Shown here one piece after another: positions 45,837 to 55,021 of a stretch of 64,000 nucleotides of DNA (within the stretch, counting starts at the first letter, position 1; each line of letters starts with the position of its first letter). The notes beneath the pieces are model-generated. The model did not search any database. It saw nothing but the letters and a program-made list of their open reading frames with translations, and was not told the origin of the DNA. The DNA is taken from positions 3,581,786 to 3,645,785 of the forward strand of contig NZ_JAGIOO010000001.1 of the NCBI RefSeq assembly GCF_017876755.1. The letters run 5' to 3'. The translations under genes were made by a program, and so were the position numbers. The stretch comes from Crossiella equi (lineage in GTDB: Bacteria; Actinomycetota; Actinomycetes; Mycobacteriales; Pseudonocardiaceae).

Positions 45837-45856
45837 CAAACCCACAAAAGAGAACA

Positions 45857-45894
45857 GGGTGGATGCACCGAGCCGCCACTCGGTGCATCCACCC
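45857..45894 (+). terminator. terminator after the P-type ATPase
   Basis: GGGTGGATGCACCGAG (45857-45872) pairs perfectly with 45879-45894; six-base loop. Confidence 0.8.
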
Positions 45895-46133
45895 CTCGCC
45901 CTGGACCGAGCGTCTCGACCAGGGAGCCGGTGTTCCTGACTGACCAAACAGTAAGCGTTCTACCTGCGGTCCGTCAAGTGAACCTCGGATGAATACGTTG
46001 TCATTGATGGATGATGCCAGGTCATCGGCCGTACTTTCGGCCATCTTGACCCACCTGTTCTTCCTCGTTGAACTGTGTCTGATTCAGTTCGTTTGGACTG
46101 GGTTCCTGGTGGATCCCCCAGCGAGGAGATCAG

Positions 46134-48155
46134 ATGTCCCCTCTGTCGAGGCTTGGGCTGGCCCTGTCCGCGGCCCTGCTCGCGGCGGCCGCGGGCACAC
46201 CCGCGCTCGCCGTGCCACCCCCGCCGTCCCCCGCTCCCACGCCCCGCGCCGACGACGGCCTGGCGCTGACCCCGCCCATGGGCTTCAACAACTGGAACAC
46301 CACGCACTGCCGGGCCGAGTTCAACGAGAAGATGATCACCGACATGGCGGACATCTTCGTCAGCAAGGGCCTGAAGGCGGCCGGGTACTCCTACGTCAAC
46401 ATCGACGACTGCTGGGCGCTGCCGCGGCGCGACGCGGCCGGTGACCTGGTCCCGGACCCGGTGCGCTTCCCGCGCGGCATCAGGTGGCTGGCCGACTACG
46501 TGCACGCCAAGGGCCTGAAGTTCGGCATCTACACCAGCGCGGGCACCAAGACCTGCAACAAGGCCGGCGGCTTCCCGGGCGCTCTCGGCTTCGAGGACCG
46601 GGACGCGCGGCTGTTCGCCTCCTGGGGCGTGGACTACCTCAAGTACGACAACTGCAACAACCAGGGCGTGGACGCGAAGCTGCGGTACACGAGGATGCGG
46701 GACGCGCTGAAGCGGACCGGCCGCCCGATCGTGTTCTCCATCTGCGAGTGGGGCCAGAACAAGCCGTGGGAGTGGGCCGGGGACCTCGGCCACCTGTGGC
46801 GCACCACCGGGGACATCAACGACACCTGGGCCAAGACCGTCGACCTGCTCAAGCGCAACATGGTGCTGGCCGACTACGCGGGGCCGGGGCGCTGGAACGA
46901 CCCGGACATGCTGGAGGTCGGCAACGGGAAGCAGACCACCACCGAGTACCGCTCGCAGTTCGCGCTGTGGTCGACCATGGCGGCCCCGCTGCTGATCGGC
47001 GCCGACCTGCGCCAGGTCTCCCCCGAGCACCTCGCGATCCTGACGAACAAGGACATCATCGCCGTCAACCAGGACAAGCTCGGCAAGCAGGGCAGGCCGG
47101 TGCGCGTCGAGAACGGCCGGTACGTCTTCGTGAAGCCGCTGGCGGGCGGGGACCGGGCGGTCGCGCTGTTCAACGAGACCGACCTGCCGCAGCGCATCAC
47201 CACCACGGTGGCCGAGGCGGGCCTGCCCAAGGCGCCGGGCTACACCGTGCGCGACCTGTGGACCGGCAAGAGCACCCACACCGCCGGTGGCCTCGCGGCC
47301 GTGGTCCCCCCGCACGGCACCGCGATCTTCCGGGTGGCCGCGGACCGGACCTGGCCGCAGCACCCACCGGCCGTGGACAGCAGCACCGAGCTGGCACTCC
47401 CCTACCCGGACGCGACCCCGGTCCTGGCCCCGGGCAAGGCGGCGGAGCTGACCACCTCGGTGCACAACGCGGGCCGCCTGCCCGCCCCGTCCGCGCAGGC
47501 CAGCCTGACGGCACCCCCGGGCTGGACCGTCCGCGCACACGGCCCCGACCGCACCCCGGTCCTGCCGGGCGAGTCGACCTGGCGCCGCTCGTACACGCTC
47601 ACCCCACCCGCCGGAACCACCCCGGGCACGTACACGCTGACCAGCACGGTCACCTTCGACCGCCCCGCCCGCACCCAGACCCAGACCCTGGAGCTGCTGG
47701 TCCCGGAGCCCCCGCCCGCCGGCACGGTGCAGCTGTCGGCGGTGAGGTGGCTGCGCGCGACCAACGGCCACGGCCCGGTCGAACGCGACACCAGCAACGG
47801 CGAGAGCAAGCCGGGCGACGGCCGCCCGCTCACCATCGGCGGCACGGTCTTCCCCCGGGGCCTGGGCGTGCACGCCCCGAGCACGGTCGAGTACCACCTG
47901 GGCGGCCGCTGCACGACGGTGTCCGCACAGGTCGGCGTGGACGACGAGAAGAACGCCGGCTCGGTGGTCTTCCAGGTCTTCGCGGACGCGGCGAAGGTGG
48001 CCGACAGCGGGGTGCTGACCGCGGCGGACGCGGCGAAGCCGTTGCGGGTCAACGTGTCCGGGGCATCCGCGCTGCGCCTGGTGGTCACCGACGGCGGGGA
48101 CGGGCAGTCCAACGACCACGCGGACTGGGCGGACGTGCGGCTGAGCTGCCACTGA
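46134..48155 (+). CDS. secreted GH27 alpha-galactosidase with NEW3 and NPCBM domains
   Basis: 673 residues with a signal peptide (hydrophobic 5-26). The GH27 domain (about 42-405) opens [13 protein letters not shown]; the nucleophile is Asp172 (YLKYDNC) and the acid/base Asp258 ([12 protein letters not shown]). A NEW3-like beta domain (about 420-520) and a C-terminal NPCBM carbohydrate-binding module (about 530-673) follow. It releases alpha-galactosyl groups from plant or microbial glycans outside the cell. GAGGAG lies upstream of the ATG. An AT-richer leader of ~230 bases precedes it. Confidence 0.92.
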   Translation: MSPLSRLGLALSAALLAAAAGTPALAVPPPPSPAPTPRADDGLALTPPMGFNNWNTTHCRAEFNEKMITDMADIFVSKGLKAAGYSYVNIDDCWALPRRDAAGDLVPDPVRFPRGIRWLADYVHAKGLKFGIYTSAGTKTCNKAGGFPGALGFEDRDARLFASWGVDYLKYDNCNNQGVDAKLRYTRMRDALKRTGRPIVFSICEWGQNKPWEWAGDLGHLWRTTGDINDTWAKTVDLLKRNMVLADYAGPGRWNDPDMLEVGNGKQTTTEYRSQFALWSTMAAPLLIGADLRQVSPEHLAILTNKDIIAVNQDKLGKQGRPVRVENGRYVFVKPLAGGDRAVALFNETDLPQRITTTVAEAGLPKAPGYTVRDLWTGKSTHTAGGLAAVVPPHGTAIFRVAADRTWPQHPPAVDSSTELALPYPDATPVLAPGKAAELTTSVHNAGRLPAPSAQASLTAPPGWTVRAHGPDRTPVLPGESTWRRSYTLTPPAGTTPGTYTLTSTVTFDRPARTQTQTLELLVPEPPPAGTVQLSAVRWLRATNGHGPVERDTSNGESKPGDGRPLTIGGTVFPRGLGVHAPSTVEYHLGGRCTTVSAQVGVDDEKNAGSVVFQVFADAAKVADSGVLTAADAAKPLRVNVSGASALRLVVTDGGDGQSNDHADWADVRLSCH

Positions 48156-48369
48156 CGGGCCGACGCCGGGGCGGGAGAGCAACCGCGACCCGCCTCGGCC
48201 GGACCGCCAGGCGCACGTCCCGGGGCCGTGTTCGCGGACGCCACCGCCCGCGACGGCCGGGCACCCAGCGCGACAGCTGGACCCGCTGTTTCCGGAACGA
48301 AACAGACATCACCGCCCGCCCTTCTGCCCTTGACGGCCCGTGATCGGGGTCACTAACATCCGTTCCACT

Positions 48370-48388
48370 GTTAGGAAAGTAACCTAAC
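48370..48388. promoter_or_regulatory. GTTAGG-N7-CCTAAC palindrome upstream of GH5
   Basis: A perfect six-base inverted repeat with a seven-base gap in an AT-rich patch. The same layout is found at 31436-31454 upstream of the other lectin-type secreted gene. Confidence 0.55.
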
Positions 48389-48458
48389 AATACGCCCGGT
48401 CACCCGCTCGACCCAACTGCCGCCAGCAGAGATTCGCCGCCGCCTTGTACGTGCAGCT

Positions 48459-48486
48459 CGGCACCCCTCCCCTGCCCGGGGTGCCG
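48459..48486 (+). promoter_or_regulatory. leader hairpin before GH5
   Basis: CGGCACCCC (48459-48467) pairs with 48478-48486 across a ten-base loop, ending just before the GAGAGGAG ribosome site. It could mask or present that site. Confidence 0.4.
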
Positions 48487-48506
48487 ATCCGAGAGGAGCG
48501 CAATCG

Positions 48507-49589
48507 ATGGGACGGCTCAAGGTATTCGGCCGCGCACTGGCGACGATCGCCGCCGCCGCGCTGAGTACGACCGCTGTGCTCGCCACCACCGCACAAGGCT
48601 CACCCGCCGAGATCAACAGCGCAAACGTTTCCACCCAGGCCGCCGCCGCGCTGCCGCCCGGTTCGCCCGCCGCGGTGAACGGGCAGCTCCGGGTCTGCGG
48701 TCTGCAGCTGTGCAACAAGAACGGCAAGGCCATCCAGCTGCGCGGCATGAGCACGCACGGCATCCAGTGGTACAGCCAGTGCGTGAAGTCGGCCTCGCTG
48801 GACGCGCTCGCCGGCGACTGGGGCGGTGACGTCCTGCGCATCGCCATGTACATCCAGGAGGGCGGGTACGAGACCAACCCCCGCAAGTTCACCGACATGG
48901 TGCACGGCTACATCGAGGAAGCCACCAAGCGCGGCCTGTACGCGCTGATCGACTGGCACCAGCTCACGCCGGGCGACCCGAACCACAACACCACGCGGGC
49001 CAAGACCTTCTTCAAGGAGATCGCCCAGCGGCACAAGGACAAGACCAACATCATCTACGACATCGCGAACGAGCCGAACGGTGTCGCCTGGTCCCGGATC
49101 AAGACCTACGCCGAGGCCGTCATGCCGACCATCCGCGCGGAGGACCCGGACAGCCTGATCCTGGTCGGCACGCACGGCTGGGGCTCGCTCGGGATCTCCG
49201 ACGGCCGCAACGAGCAGGACATCATCAACAACCCGATCAACATCCCGAACATCATGTACACGTTCCACTTCTACGCGGCCTCGCACAAGCAGGAGTACCT
49301 GGACGCCTTCACCCGGGCGGCCGCGAAGCTGCCGCTGTTCGTGACCGAGTTCGGGACGCAGGCCGCGACCGGTGACGGCGGCAACGACTTCACCTGGGCC
49401 CAGCGCTACCTCGACTTCATGAAGTCGAAGAAGATCAGCTGGACCAACTGGAACTTCTCCGACGACAGCCGTTCCGGCGCGGTGTTCAAGCCCGGCACCT
49501 GCTCCGGCAACAGCTTCACCGGCACCGGCGTGCTCAAGCCCGCGGGTTCCTGGGTCCGGGAGCGCATGCGCACCCCGGACGAGTTCTAG
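48507..49589 (+). CDS. secreted GH5 endoglucanase-type hydrolase
   Basis: 360 residues with a signal peptide (hydrophobic 10-27). The GH5 fold is shown by LRGMSTHGIQWYS, WGGDVLRIAMYI and two catalytic Glu: acid/base Glu189 (IYDIANEPNG) and nucleophile Glu281 (LFVTEFGTQ). It is a single-domain enzyme with no binding module. Cellulose or related beta-glucan is the likely substrate. GAGAGGAG precedes the ATG. Its promoter region shares a palindrome with the gene at 31529. Confidence 0.93.
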   Translation: MGRLKVFGRALATIAAAALSTTAVLATTAQGSPAEINSANVSTQAAAALPPGSPAAVNGQLRVCGLQLCNKNGKAIQLRGMSTHGIQWYSQCVKSASLDALAGDWGGDVLRIAMYIQEGGYETNPRKFTDMVHGYIEEATKRGLYALIDWHQLTPGDPNHNTTRAKTFFKEIAQRHKDKTNIIYDIANEPNGVAWSRIKTYAEAVMPTIRAEDPDSLILVGTHGWGSLGISDGRNEQDIINNPINIPNIMYTFHFYAASHKQEYLDAFTRAAAKLPLFVTEFGTQAATGDGGNDFTWAQRYLDFMKSKKISWTNWNFSDDSRSGAVFKPGTCSGNSFTGTGVLKPAGSWVRERMRTPDEF

Positions 49590-49604
49590 ACCTCCACAGG
49601 GGCC

Positions 49605-49640
49605 GGGCCGTCGCGGTGGGTGCAGCCACCGCGACGGCCC
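49605..49640 (+). terminator. terminator after GH5
   Basis: A perfect 15-base stem (49605-49619 with 49626-49640), six-base loop, followed by GTTTCCCTTT. It lies between convergent genes. Confidence 0.85.
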
Positions 49641-49649
49641 GTTTCCCTT

Positions 49650-50570
49650 TCACTGCCCGCACAGCGCGAAGGTCATGACCTCCGCCCTCGGCGGGTGCTC
49701 GTAGTGGTAGTAGATCCGCCAGGCCTCGCCCTGCGGGTGCGAGTCGGTGATCCGGCCCCCGAACCCGCCGCCGCTGACGATCCCGAGGCCGTTCGGGCAG
49801 ACCGCCTGGCGCTCGCCGTAGTAGGACCACGGCGGCTCGATGTAGCGCTGGGACTTGGCCAGCGCCAGGTGCTGGACCCCGTTGGCGCAGATCGCCTGTG
49901 CCTGCACGGTTTTCGGTGCGCTGTCGTTGTTGACGATGCCGAAGCGCCAGGCCCGCAGGTCATCACCCGGGTTGGAGTCCACCCGGGTCCAGTAGGTGTC
50001 GGCCAGGCCGCCGCCACCGACCGCCTGCAGGCCGGGCGGGCAGACCGCCCAGGCGTCGCCGAAGCTGCCCTGCTGGACCAGCCGCTTGGCGTAGACGTGC
50101 TGGTAGCCGGACAGGCCGCTGAAGCAGACCGCGTACACGCGCACGGTGATGTCGGTGGTGCCCAGGTTGGTGATCTGCACCTTCCAGCCCCGGCCGCCGG
50201 GCAGGGCGTAGCTCTGGTGCAGGGTGACCGCGCCCGCGTTGGAGTTGTACTCACCGCCGCCGGTGGCCACCATGCCCGCCGGGCAGTAGACCTCTGGCTC
50301 CTGCCAGCGGTTCGGGCCGACCGTGACGGGGCCGTACTCGGCGACGTGCTTGCGGGCCGCGACCACCGGGGCCGAGGGTGCCCGTTTCGCCGCGGTGTCG
50401 GCGGGCAGCAGGACCGGCGCCCCGCCCGGCTCGACCGCGACCGGTCCGCCGGGGCCGATGGTGCCGCCCACGGCGGGGATCGGGGTGGGTGAGGCCTGCG
50501 CGACGGACGTGGCCGTCAGGACGAGCAGGGCGGCCAGCACGGCCGTGCCCAGGTTCTTCCGAACTCGCAT
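49650..50570 (-). CDS. secreted protein with three CPxG repeats
   Basis: 306 residues with a signal peptide (MRVRKN, hydrophobic 9-24). The mature part has three repeats of about 60-70 residues, each opening CP-x-G-4x-GGG (CPAGMVATGGG, CPPGLQAVGGG, CPNGLGIVSGGG) and ending near a second Cys (YAVC, QAIC, FALC). Each repeat could close one disulfide and form a blade or beta-sandwich. I do not recognise the family. ATG at 50570 is chosen because the signal peptide begins there. Confidence 0.7.
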   Translation of the reverse strand: MRVRKNLGTAVLAALLVLTATSVAQASPTPIPAVGGTIGPGGPVAVEPGGAPVLLPADTAAKRAPSAPVVAARKHVAEYGPVTVGPNRWQEPEVYCPAGMVATGGGEYNSNAGAVTLHQSYALPGGRGWKVQITNLGTTDITVRVYAVCFSGLSGYQHVYAKRLVQQGSFGDAWAVCPPGLQAVGGGGLADTYWTRVDSNPGDDLRAWRFGIVNNDSAPKTVQAQAICANGVQHLALAKSQRYIEPPWSYYGERQAVCPNGLGIVSGGGFGGRITDSHPQGEAWRIYYHYEHPPRAEVMTFALCGQ

Positions 50571-50643
50571 GGCGCCACTCTCGCGCCGCGCCGCCGGGAA
50601 GTCGCCGTCCCCGGGGCCGGACCAATGGGCGGCTCCCGCTGCC

Positions 50644-51543
50644 CTACTCGGCGGGCGGCAGGGTCTCGCTGCCAAGAACCAGCCGCAGGAACGCCTGGGC
50701 GGACGGGCTGACGTGCTCGCCGGAGCGCAGCGCGATGCTGGCCTCCCAGTTCGGCGCGGCCGGAGAGGCGAGCTCGGCGACCGCGACCTGGAAGCCCTTC
50801 TTGTAGGCCATCGGCCGGGGCACCACGGCGATGCCGAGGCCGTGCCCGACCAGTTCCAGCAGGCTGTGCACGTCGTTGAGCTCCAGGGCCACCCGGCGGG
50901 CCATGCCCTGGGCGGCGAAGACCCGGTCGGTGAGCTGGCGCGCGCCCCAGTCGCCCTGGAAGTCGACGAAGACCTCGTCGGCCAGCTCGTTCCACTCCAC
51001 CCGTTCGCGCCGGGCGAAGCGGTGCTCCCGGCCGCACACCAGCATCAGCGGCTCGGTGGCCAGGTGGGCCAGGCTCACGCCGTCCGGGGCGGGTTTGGGC
51101 TGGTCGACCAGGGCCAGGTCCAGGCGGCCCGCCTTCACGCCCTCGATCAGCCGGGCGCCGCCGGACTGCACCAGGCGCACCTCAACCCCCGGGTGGGCGG
51201 CGTGGAAACGCGCCAGCAGCGCCGGGGCGTCGATGACGCCGAGGCACTGGACCATGCCCAGCGACAGCGTGCCGCGCAGCACGCCCTGGACGGCCGCCAC
51301 CGCGTCCTTGGCCGCGGCCACGCTGACCAGCGTGCGCCGGGCCTCGACCAGCAGCGCACGCCCGGCCTCGGTGAGCTCCACCCGCCGGGTGCTGCGCACG
51401 AACAGGGGGGCGCCGAGTTCGCGTTCCAGTGCCTTGATCGAAGCGGAGAGTCCGGACTGGGCGACTCGCACCCGTTCCGCGGCCCTCGTGAAATGCCGTT
51501 CCTCCGCTACCGCGACGAAGTACTCCAGGTGCCGAAGCTCCAC
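50644..51543 (-). CDS. LysR-family transcriptional regulator
   Basis: 299 residues. The helix-turn-helix is ELRHLEYFVAVAEERHFTRA and VAQSGLSASIKALEREL; a periplasmic-binding-like effector domain follows. GTG at 51543; TAACGT lies eight bases upstream, possibly leaderless. Divergent from an aldo/keto reductase across 107 bases, the classic layout for a LysR regulator and its target. Confidence 0.92.
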   Translation of the reverse strand: MELRHLEYFVAVAEERHFTRAAERVRVAQSGLSASIKALERELGAPLFVRSTRRVELTEAGRALLVEARRTLVSVAAAKDAVAAVQGVLRGTLSLGMVQCLGVIDAPALLARFHAAHPGVEVRLVQSGGARLIEGVKAGRLDLALVDQPKPAPDGVSLAHLATEPLMLVCGREHRFARRERVEWNELADEVFVDFQGDWGARQLTDRVFAAQGMARRVALELNDVHSLLELVGHGLGIAVVPRPMAYKKGFQVAVAELASPAAPNWEASIALRSGEHVSPSAQAFLRLVLGSETLPPAE

Positions 51544-51650
51544 GACTGTGCACGTTAGCCGATGAGTGCAAGCAGCTTCTGCTGTTGGACAGAACCGAGA
51601 CCACACCGCAAGCTGGGGAAATCGCTTACCAGTACCCGAATGGGGGATGC

Positions 51651-52511
51651 ATGAGGACCCGCCGCATCGGCGACGCCGAGGTCAGCGCGATCGGTCTGGG
51701 CGCGATGCCCATGTCGTCGGAGTTCGGCCGGGACCGGCGCACGTCGCTGGCCACCGTGCACGCCGCCCTGGACGCGGGCGTCACGCTCATCGACACCGCC
51801 GACGCCTACTGCACGAACCTGGCGGACTTCGGCCACAACGAGCACTTCGTGGCCGAGGCGCTGGCGACCTTCTCGGGCGACCGCGACCGCGTGCTGGTGG
51901 CCACCAAGGGCGGCCACACCCGCGACGAGCAGGGCGTTTGGGGTACGAACGGCTCGCCGGAGTACCTGCGCCGGGCCTGCGAGGCCTCGCTGAAGCGCCT
52001 GGGTGTGGACCGCATCGACCTGTACCAGTTCCACCGCCCGGACCCCCAGGTGCCGGTCGCGGAGTCGGTGGGCACGGTGCGCGAGCTGCTGGACGAGGGC
52101 AAGATCCGGTTCGCGGGGGTGTCCAACTTCGACCCGGCCGAGATCCGCCTGGCCAACGACATCCTCGGCGGCAGGCTGGCGGCGGTGCAGAACCAGTTCT
52201 CCCCTGCTTTCCGCAGCAGCGAGCCGGAGCTCGAACTGTGCGCGGAGCTGGGCATCGCGTTCCTGCCCTGGAGCCCGCTCGGCGGCATGCGCAACGCGGC
52301 TGACCTGGGCGGTTGTTTCACCGCCTTCGCCGAGGTGGCGGCAGGGCGCGGGGTGAGCCCGCAGCGGGTGTGCCTGGCCTGGGAACTGGCCAAGGCGGAG
52401 GTGGTCATCCCGATCCCGGGCGCCAGCCGCACCGGGTCGGTGCTGGACTCGGTGGCCGCGGCCGACCTGGAGCTGTCCGCGGACGAGCTGGCCCATCTCG
52501 ACCAGGCCTGA
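51651..52511 (+). CDS. aldo/keto reductase
   Basis: 286 residues. NADPH-linked reductase barrel with tetrad Asp48, Tyr53, Lys86 and His128 (LIDTADAY, VATKGG, YQFHRP). The start is ATG at 51651 after GGGGG; a longer frame from 51585 has no similarity. Probably controlled by the divergent LysR gene. Substrate unknown. Confidence 0.9.
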   Translation: MRTRRIGDAEVSAIGLGAMPMSSEFGRDRRTSLATVHAALDAGVTLIDTADAYCTNLADFGHNEHFVAEALATFSGDRDRVLVATKGGHTRDEQGVWGTNGSPEYLRRACEASLKRLGVDRIDLYQFHRPDPQVPVAESVGTVRELLDEGKIRFAGVSNFDPAEIRLANDILGGRLAAVQNQFSPAFRSSEPELELCAELGIAFLPWSPLGGMRNAADLGGCFTAFAEVAAGRGVSPQRVCLAWELAKAEVVIPIPGASRTGSVLDSVAAADLELSADELAHLDQA

Positions 52512-52577
52512 CCAACCGCTTCCCGCATCCACTGTGGATTGCCGTCCCGGTGGGCGCACGCCACGGGGAAGTGAGGT

Positions 52578-52608
52578 GCCCCCGCCGGGTTTCTCCCCCG
52601 GCGGGGGC
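52578..52608. terminator. bidirectional terminator
   Basis: GCCCCCGCCGGG (52578-52589) pairs exactly with 52597-52608 between the convergent reductase and lipoprotein genes. Confidence 0.8.
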
Positions 52609-52622
52609 GCTGCCGCACCCGC

Positions 52623-53513
52623 TCAGTAACCGCCCGCTGACGCGGCGGGGGTCCCGGCACCGGCGGCGGCCTTGGCCTTCTTGCCGTCCGGCGCCGCGGC
52701 GAACCACGTGCCCTGCACCCCCTGGCCCAAGGTGTCCCCGGGCTTGGAGTCCCGGTTGAAGCGGTACAGCGGCCAGCCCGCGAGCGTCACCTGCTCGGAG
52801 CCGTCCGGGCGCTTGACCGAGCCGACCAGCGACTCGTCCACGCCCTGCACCGTCACCGAGCCGGTGACCAGCACCGGCGGCCAGGCCTCCAGGCACTTGG
52901 CCGCGCAGTTGGTCTTGGGCGGCTTCGGCACGTCCTTGTCGAAGCGGTACAGGGTCAGGCCGTTGACGTCGGTGACGAAGCTGGTCAGCGCCTCGGTGCT
53001 GCTGACGTTGAGCGTGGCCGCGGCGGCCTTGGCCTTCTTGCCGTCCGGCGCCGCGGCGAACCACGTGCCCTGCACACCCTGACCCTTGGTCTCGCCCGCG
53101 GCGGCGTCCTTGGCGAAACGGTAGAGCGGCCAGCCCGCCAGGGTCAGCTGCTCGATGCCGTCCGGGCGTTTGAGCGACCCCACGAGGGCGGCGTTGACCC
53201 CGCGCACCGTAGGCTCCCCCTCGACCAGCGCCGGGGGCCAGGCCTCCAGGCACTTGTCCGCACAGTTGGACTTCGAGGGCTTGGCGGCATCCTTGTCGAA
53301 GCGGTACAGGGTCATCCCGTTCACATCGGTGACGATCTTGCCCAGCTGCGACGAGCTGGCCGTGTTCAGGGAGGCCGCCACCGGCTCCTGGCTGGTGGGC
53401 TGGGCGGCGGGCGGGCGGGCCGCCGGGGCGGAACCGTCCACACCGGACCCGCAGGCACCGGCGAACAGCACCACGGACACGGCGGCGACAGCGAGGATCG
53501 TACGAGTCTGCAC
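52623..53513 (-). CDS. lipoprotein with two COG4315-type repeats
   Basis: 296 residues, lipobox FAGAC (Cys21). Two ~119-residue repeats each contain VTDVNG-x-TLYRFDKD, a Cys-x3-Cys-LEAWPP motif, TLAGWPLYRF and QGVQGTWFAAAPDGKK. This is the secreted-repeat family (COG4315) of unknown function, often tied to redox stress. Each repeat has one CxxxC pair. The DNA repeats too (55 identical bases), so the duplication is fairly recent or homogenised. An ECF-type promoter lies upstream, pointing to control by the adjacent sigma factor. Confidence 0.88.
   Translation of the reverse strand: MQTRTILAVAAVSVVLFAGACGSGVDGSAPAARPPAAQPTSQEPVAASLNTASSSQLGKIVTDVNGMTLYRFDKDAAKPSKSNCADKCLEAWPPALVEGEPTVRGVNAALVGSLKRPDGIEQLTLAGWPLYRFAKDAAAGETKGQGVQGTWFAAAPDGKKAKAAAATLNVSSTEALTSFVTDVNGLTLYRFDKDVPKPPKTNCAAKCLEAWPPVLVTGSVTVQGVDESLVGSVKRPDGSEQVTLAGWPLYRFNRDSKPGDTLGQGVQGTWFAAAPDGKKAKAAAGAGTPAASAGGY
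52664..53075. repeat. 55-base identical direct repeat within the lipoprotein gene
   Basis: 52664-52718 equals 53021-53075; offset 357 bases, i.e. 119 codons, matching the protein repeat unit. Confidence 0.85.
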
Positions 53514-53569
53514 GGTCTCTTCCTCTCCACAAGGCTTCGGGCTCCGGGACGGGCTGCGAACGCCGAGGG

Positions 53570-53597
53570 ATACGCGGACCGGGACCGGCCGGGTTCA
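53570..53597 (-). promoter_or_regulatory. ECF-type promoter of the lipoprotein gene
   Basis: On the minus strand TGAACC (53597-53592), 17 bases, then CGTAT (53574-53570). It leaves a leader of about 50 bases. It matches the promoter facing the sigma gene. Confidence 0.6.
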
Positions 53598-53643
53598 CCC
53601 CTGGCCGAGAAATCCCCCGAAGTCCAGATTCCTCCCAGCACCG

Positions 53644-53670
53644 TGAACCGGTCTGGGGGCCTCCTCGTAT
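53644..53670 (+). promoter_or_regulatory. ECF-type promoter of the sigma/anti-sigma operon
   Basis: TGAACC (53644-53649), 16 bases, CGTAT (53666-53670). It resembles the known SigL-type consensus of mycobacteria and implies autoregulation. Confidence 0.6.
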
Positions 53671-53741
53671 GACACGGGAAGGATGCCCAGTGAGCAGCGC
53701 AAAGGAGCGGGGCAGATGATGCGGCGACGAAGGGCAGCGCG

Positions 53742-54293
53742 GTGAACGTACGGCGCTTCGGCCGGGAGAAGAAGAAGCCGGGTGACGAAGCGGAACGCCA
53801 GCTGATCACCCTGCTGCACCGCCAGTACGGCCAGGTGCTGATGCGCCACGCCATGCGACTGACCGGCAACGACAAGTACTGGTCCGAGGACGTGGTGCAG
53901 GAGACCCTGCTGCGGGCCTGGCGGCACGCGGAGAAGCTGGACCGCGACCCCGACCTGCTGCGCGCGTGGCTGTTCACGGTGGCCCGCCGCATCGTCATCG
54001 ACGCCCGCCGCAGCAAGGGCATCCGTCCGCAGGAGGTGGACCCGGCCCCGCTGGAGGTCATCCCGGAACCGGCGCGCACCGACGAGGCGCTGTCGCGGAT
54101 CGTGATCAAGGGCGCCCTGGACAGCCTGAGCGCCGAGCACCGCGAGGCCGTGGAGCAGACCTACCTCAAGGACCGCTCGGTGAGCGAGGCCGCGGCGCTG
54201 TTGGGCGTGCCCCCTGGCACGGTGAAGTCACGCGTCTTCTACGCACTGCGCGCCCTGCGCCGTACCTTGGAAGAACAGGGAGTCACGCCATGA
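53742..54293 (+). CDS. ECF RNA polymerase sigma factor, SigL-like
   Basis: 183 residues. Region 2 (LHRQYGQVLMRHAMRLTGN, EDVVQETLLRAWRH) and region 4 (LSAEHREAVEQTYLKDRSVSEAAALLGVPPGTVKSR) are complete; no extra C-terminal domain. GTG at 53742. It is coupled to an anti-sigma gene by ATGA. Likely targets visible here are itself and the divergent lipoprotein, each with the same promoter pattern. Confidence 0.92.
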   Translation: MNVRRFGREKKKPGDEAERQLITLLHRQYGQVLMRHAMRLTGNDKYWSEDVVQETLLRAWRHAEKLDRDPDLLRAWLFTVARRIVIDARRSKGIRPQEVDPAPLEVIPEPARTDEALSRIVIKGALDSLSAEHREAVEQTYLKDRSVSEAAALLGVPPGTVKSRVFYALRALRRTLEEQGVTP

Positions 54294-54976
54294 CGCCGCC
54301 GCCGATCGACCACACGGACGTGGGCGCCTACGTCCTGGGCGTCCTGGACGCCCAGGAGGCGGAAGCCTTCGAGGCGCACCTGCTGACCTGCCAGACCTGC
54401 CAGGCGGAGCTCAAGTCCCTGTCCCGCCTGCCCGACCTGCTCGACGAGCTGAAGGGCGGCTACCCGGCAGAGACACCGGCCGAGCCCACCCCGGGCGGCC
54501 AGCTGCCGCAGCTGCTGGACGAGCTGGCCGCCCGACGGCGCCGCCGCCGGATCGTGACCTGGGTCGCCGCCGCCGCGGCCACCATCGCGATCGTCGCGGG
54601 CCCGGTGGTGACGGCCATGCTGACCAGCTCGAACCCGGCCGCGGTGGCCTTCCCGGAGGAGGCGAAGCGGCTGACCGCCACCGACCCGGGCGGCACCTCC
54701 ATCGAGGCCACCCTGACCGAGCGCGGCTGGGGCAGCGACGTGGTGATGGCGCTCAAGGGCGTCAAGGGCCCGCAGAAGTGCGAGCTGGTCGCGGTCTCCA
54801 AGACGGGCCAGGAGTTCACGGTGAACAGCTGGATCGTCCCGGAGCGCGGCTACGGCGTCCCGGCCAACCCGAACGCCCTGATGATGCGGGGCGGCGCGGC
54901 GGTGAAGCCGGGTGAGATCAGCAAGCTGGTCGTGCGCACCCTGGACAAGCAGACCCTGGTGAGCATGGACGTGTGA
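54290..54976 (+). CDS. zinc-finger anti-sigma factor, membrane anchored
   Basis: 228 residues. The N-terminal anti-sigma zinc motif H-x3-C-x2-C is present in AHLLTCQTCQ; one membrane helix lies at about 88-110 after a poly-Arg stop; an outside RskA/RslA-like domain fills the rest. It should hold the sigma factor at the membrane until an outside or redox signal releases it. Confidence 0.9.
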   Translation: MTPPPIDHTDVGAYVLGVLDAQEAEAFEAHLLTCQTCQAELKSLSRLPDLLDELKGGYPAETPAEPTPGGQLPQLLDELAARRRRRRIVTWVAAAAATIAIVAGPVVTAMLTSSNPAAVAFPEEAKRLTATDPGGTSIEATLTERGWGSDVVMALKGVKGPQKCELVAVSKTGQEFTVNSWIVPERGYGVPANPNALMMRGGAAVKPGEISKLVVRTLDKQTLVSMDV

Positions 54977-54978
54977 CC

Positions 54979-55018
54979 GGCGGAGCGGCGGCGGGAGCTC
55001 TCCCGCCGCCGCTCCGCC
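54979..55018. terminator. strong bidirectional terminator
   Basis: A 19-base arm (54979-54997) is the exact reverse complement of 55000-55018. It separates the anti-sigma gene from the convergent subtilase. Confidence 0.85.
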
Positions 55019-55021
55019 CGG

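Larger units (their letters stand above)
48156..48506. other. gene-free region upstream of GH5
   Basis: 351 bases. The first ~200 show nothing I recognise. The right part holds the palindrome at 48370-48388 and a 5'-leader hairpin at 48459-48486. Confidence 0.6.
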
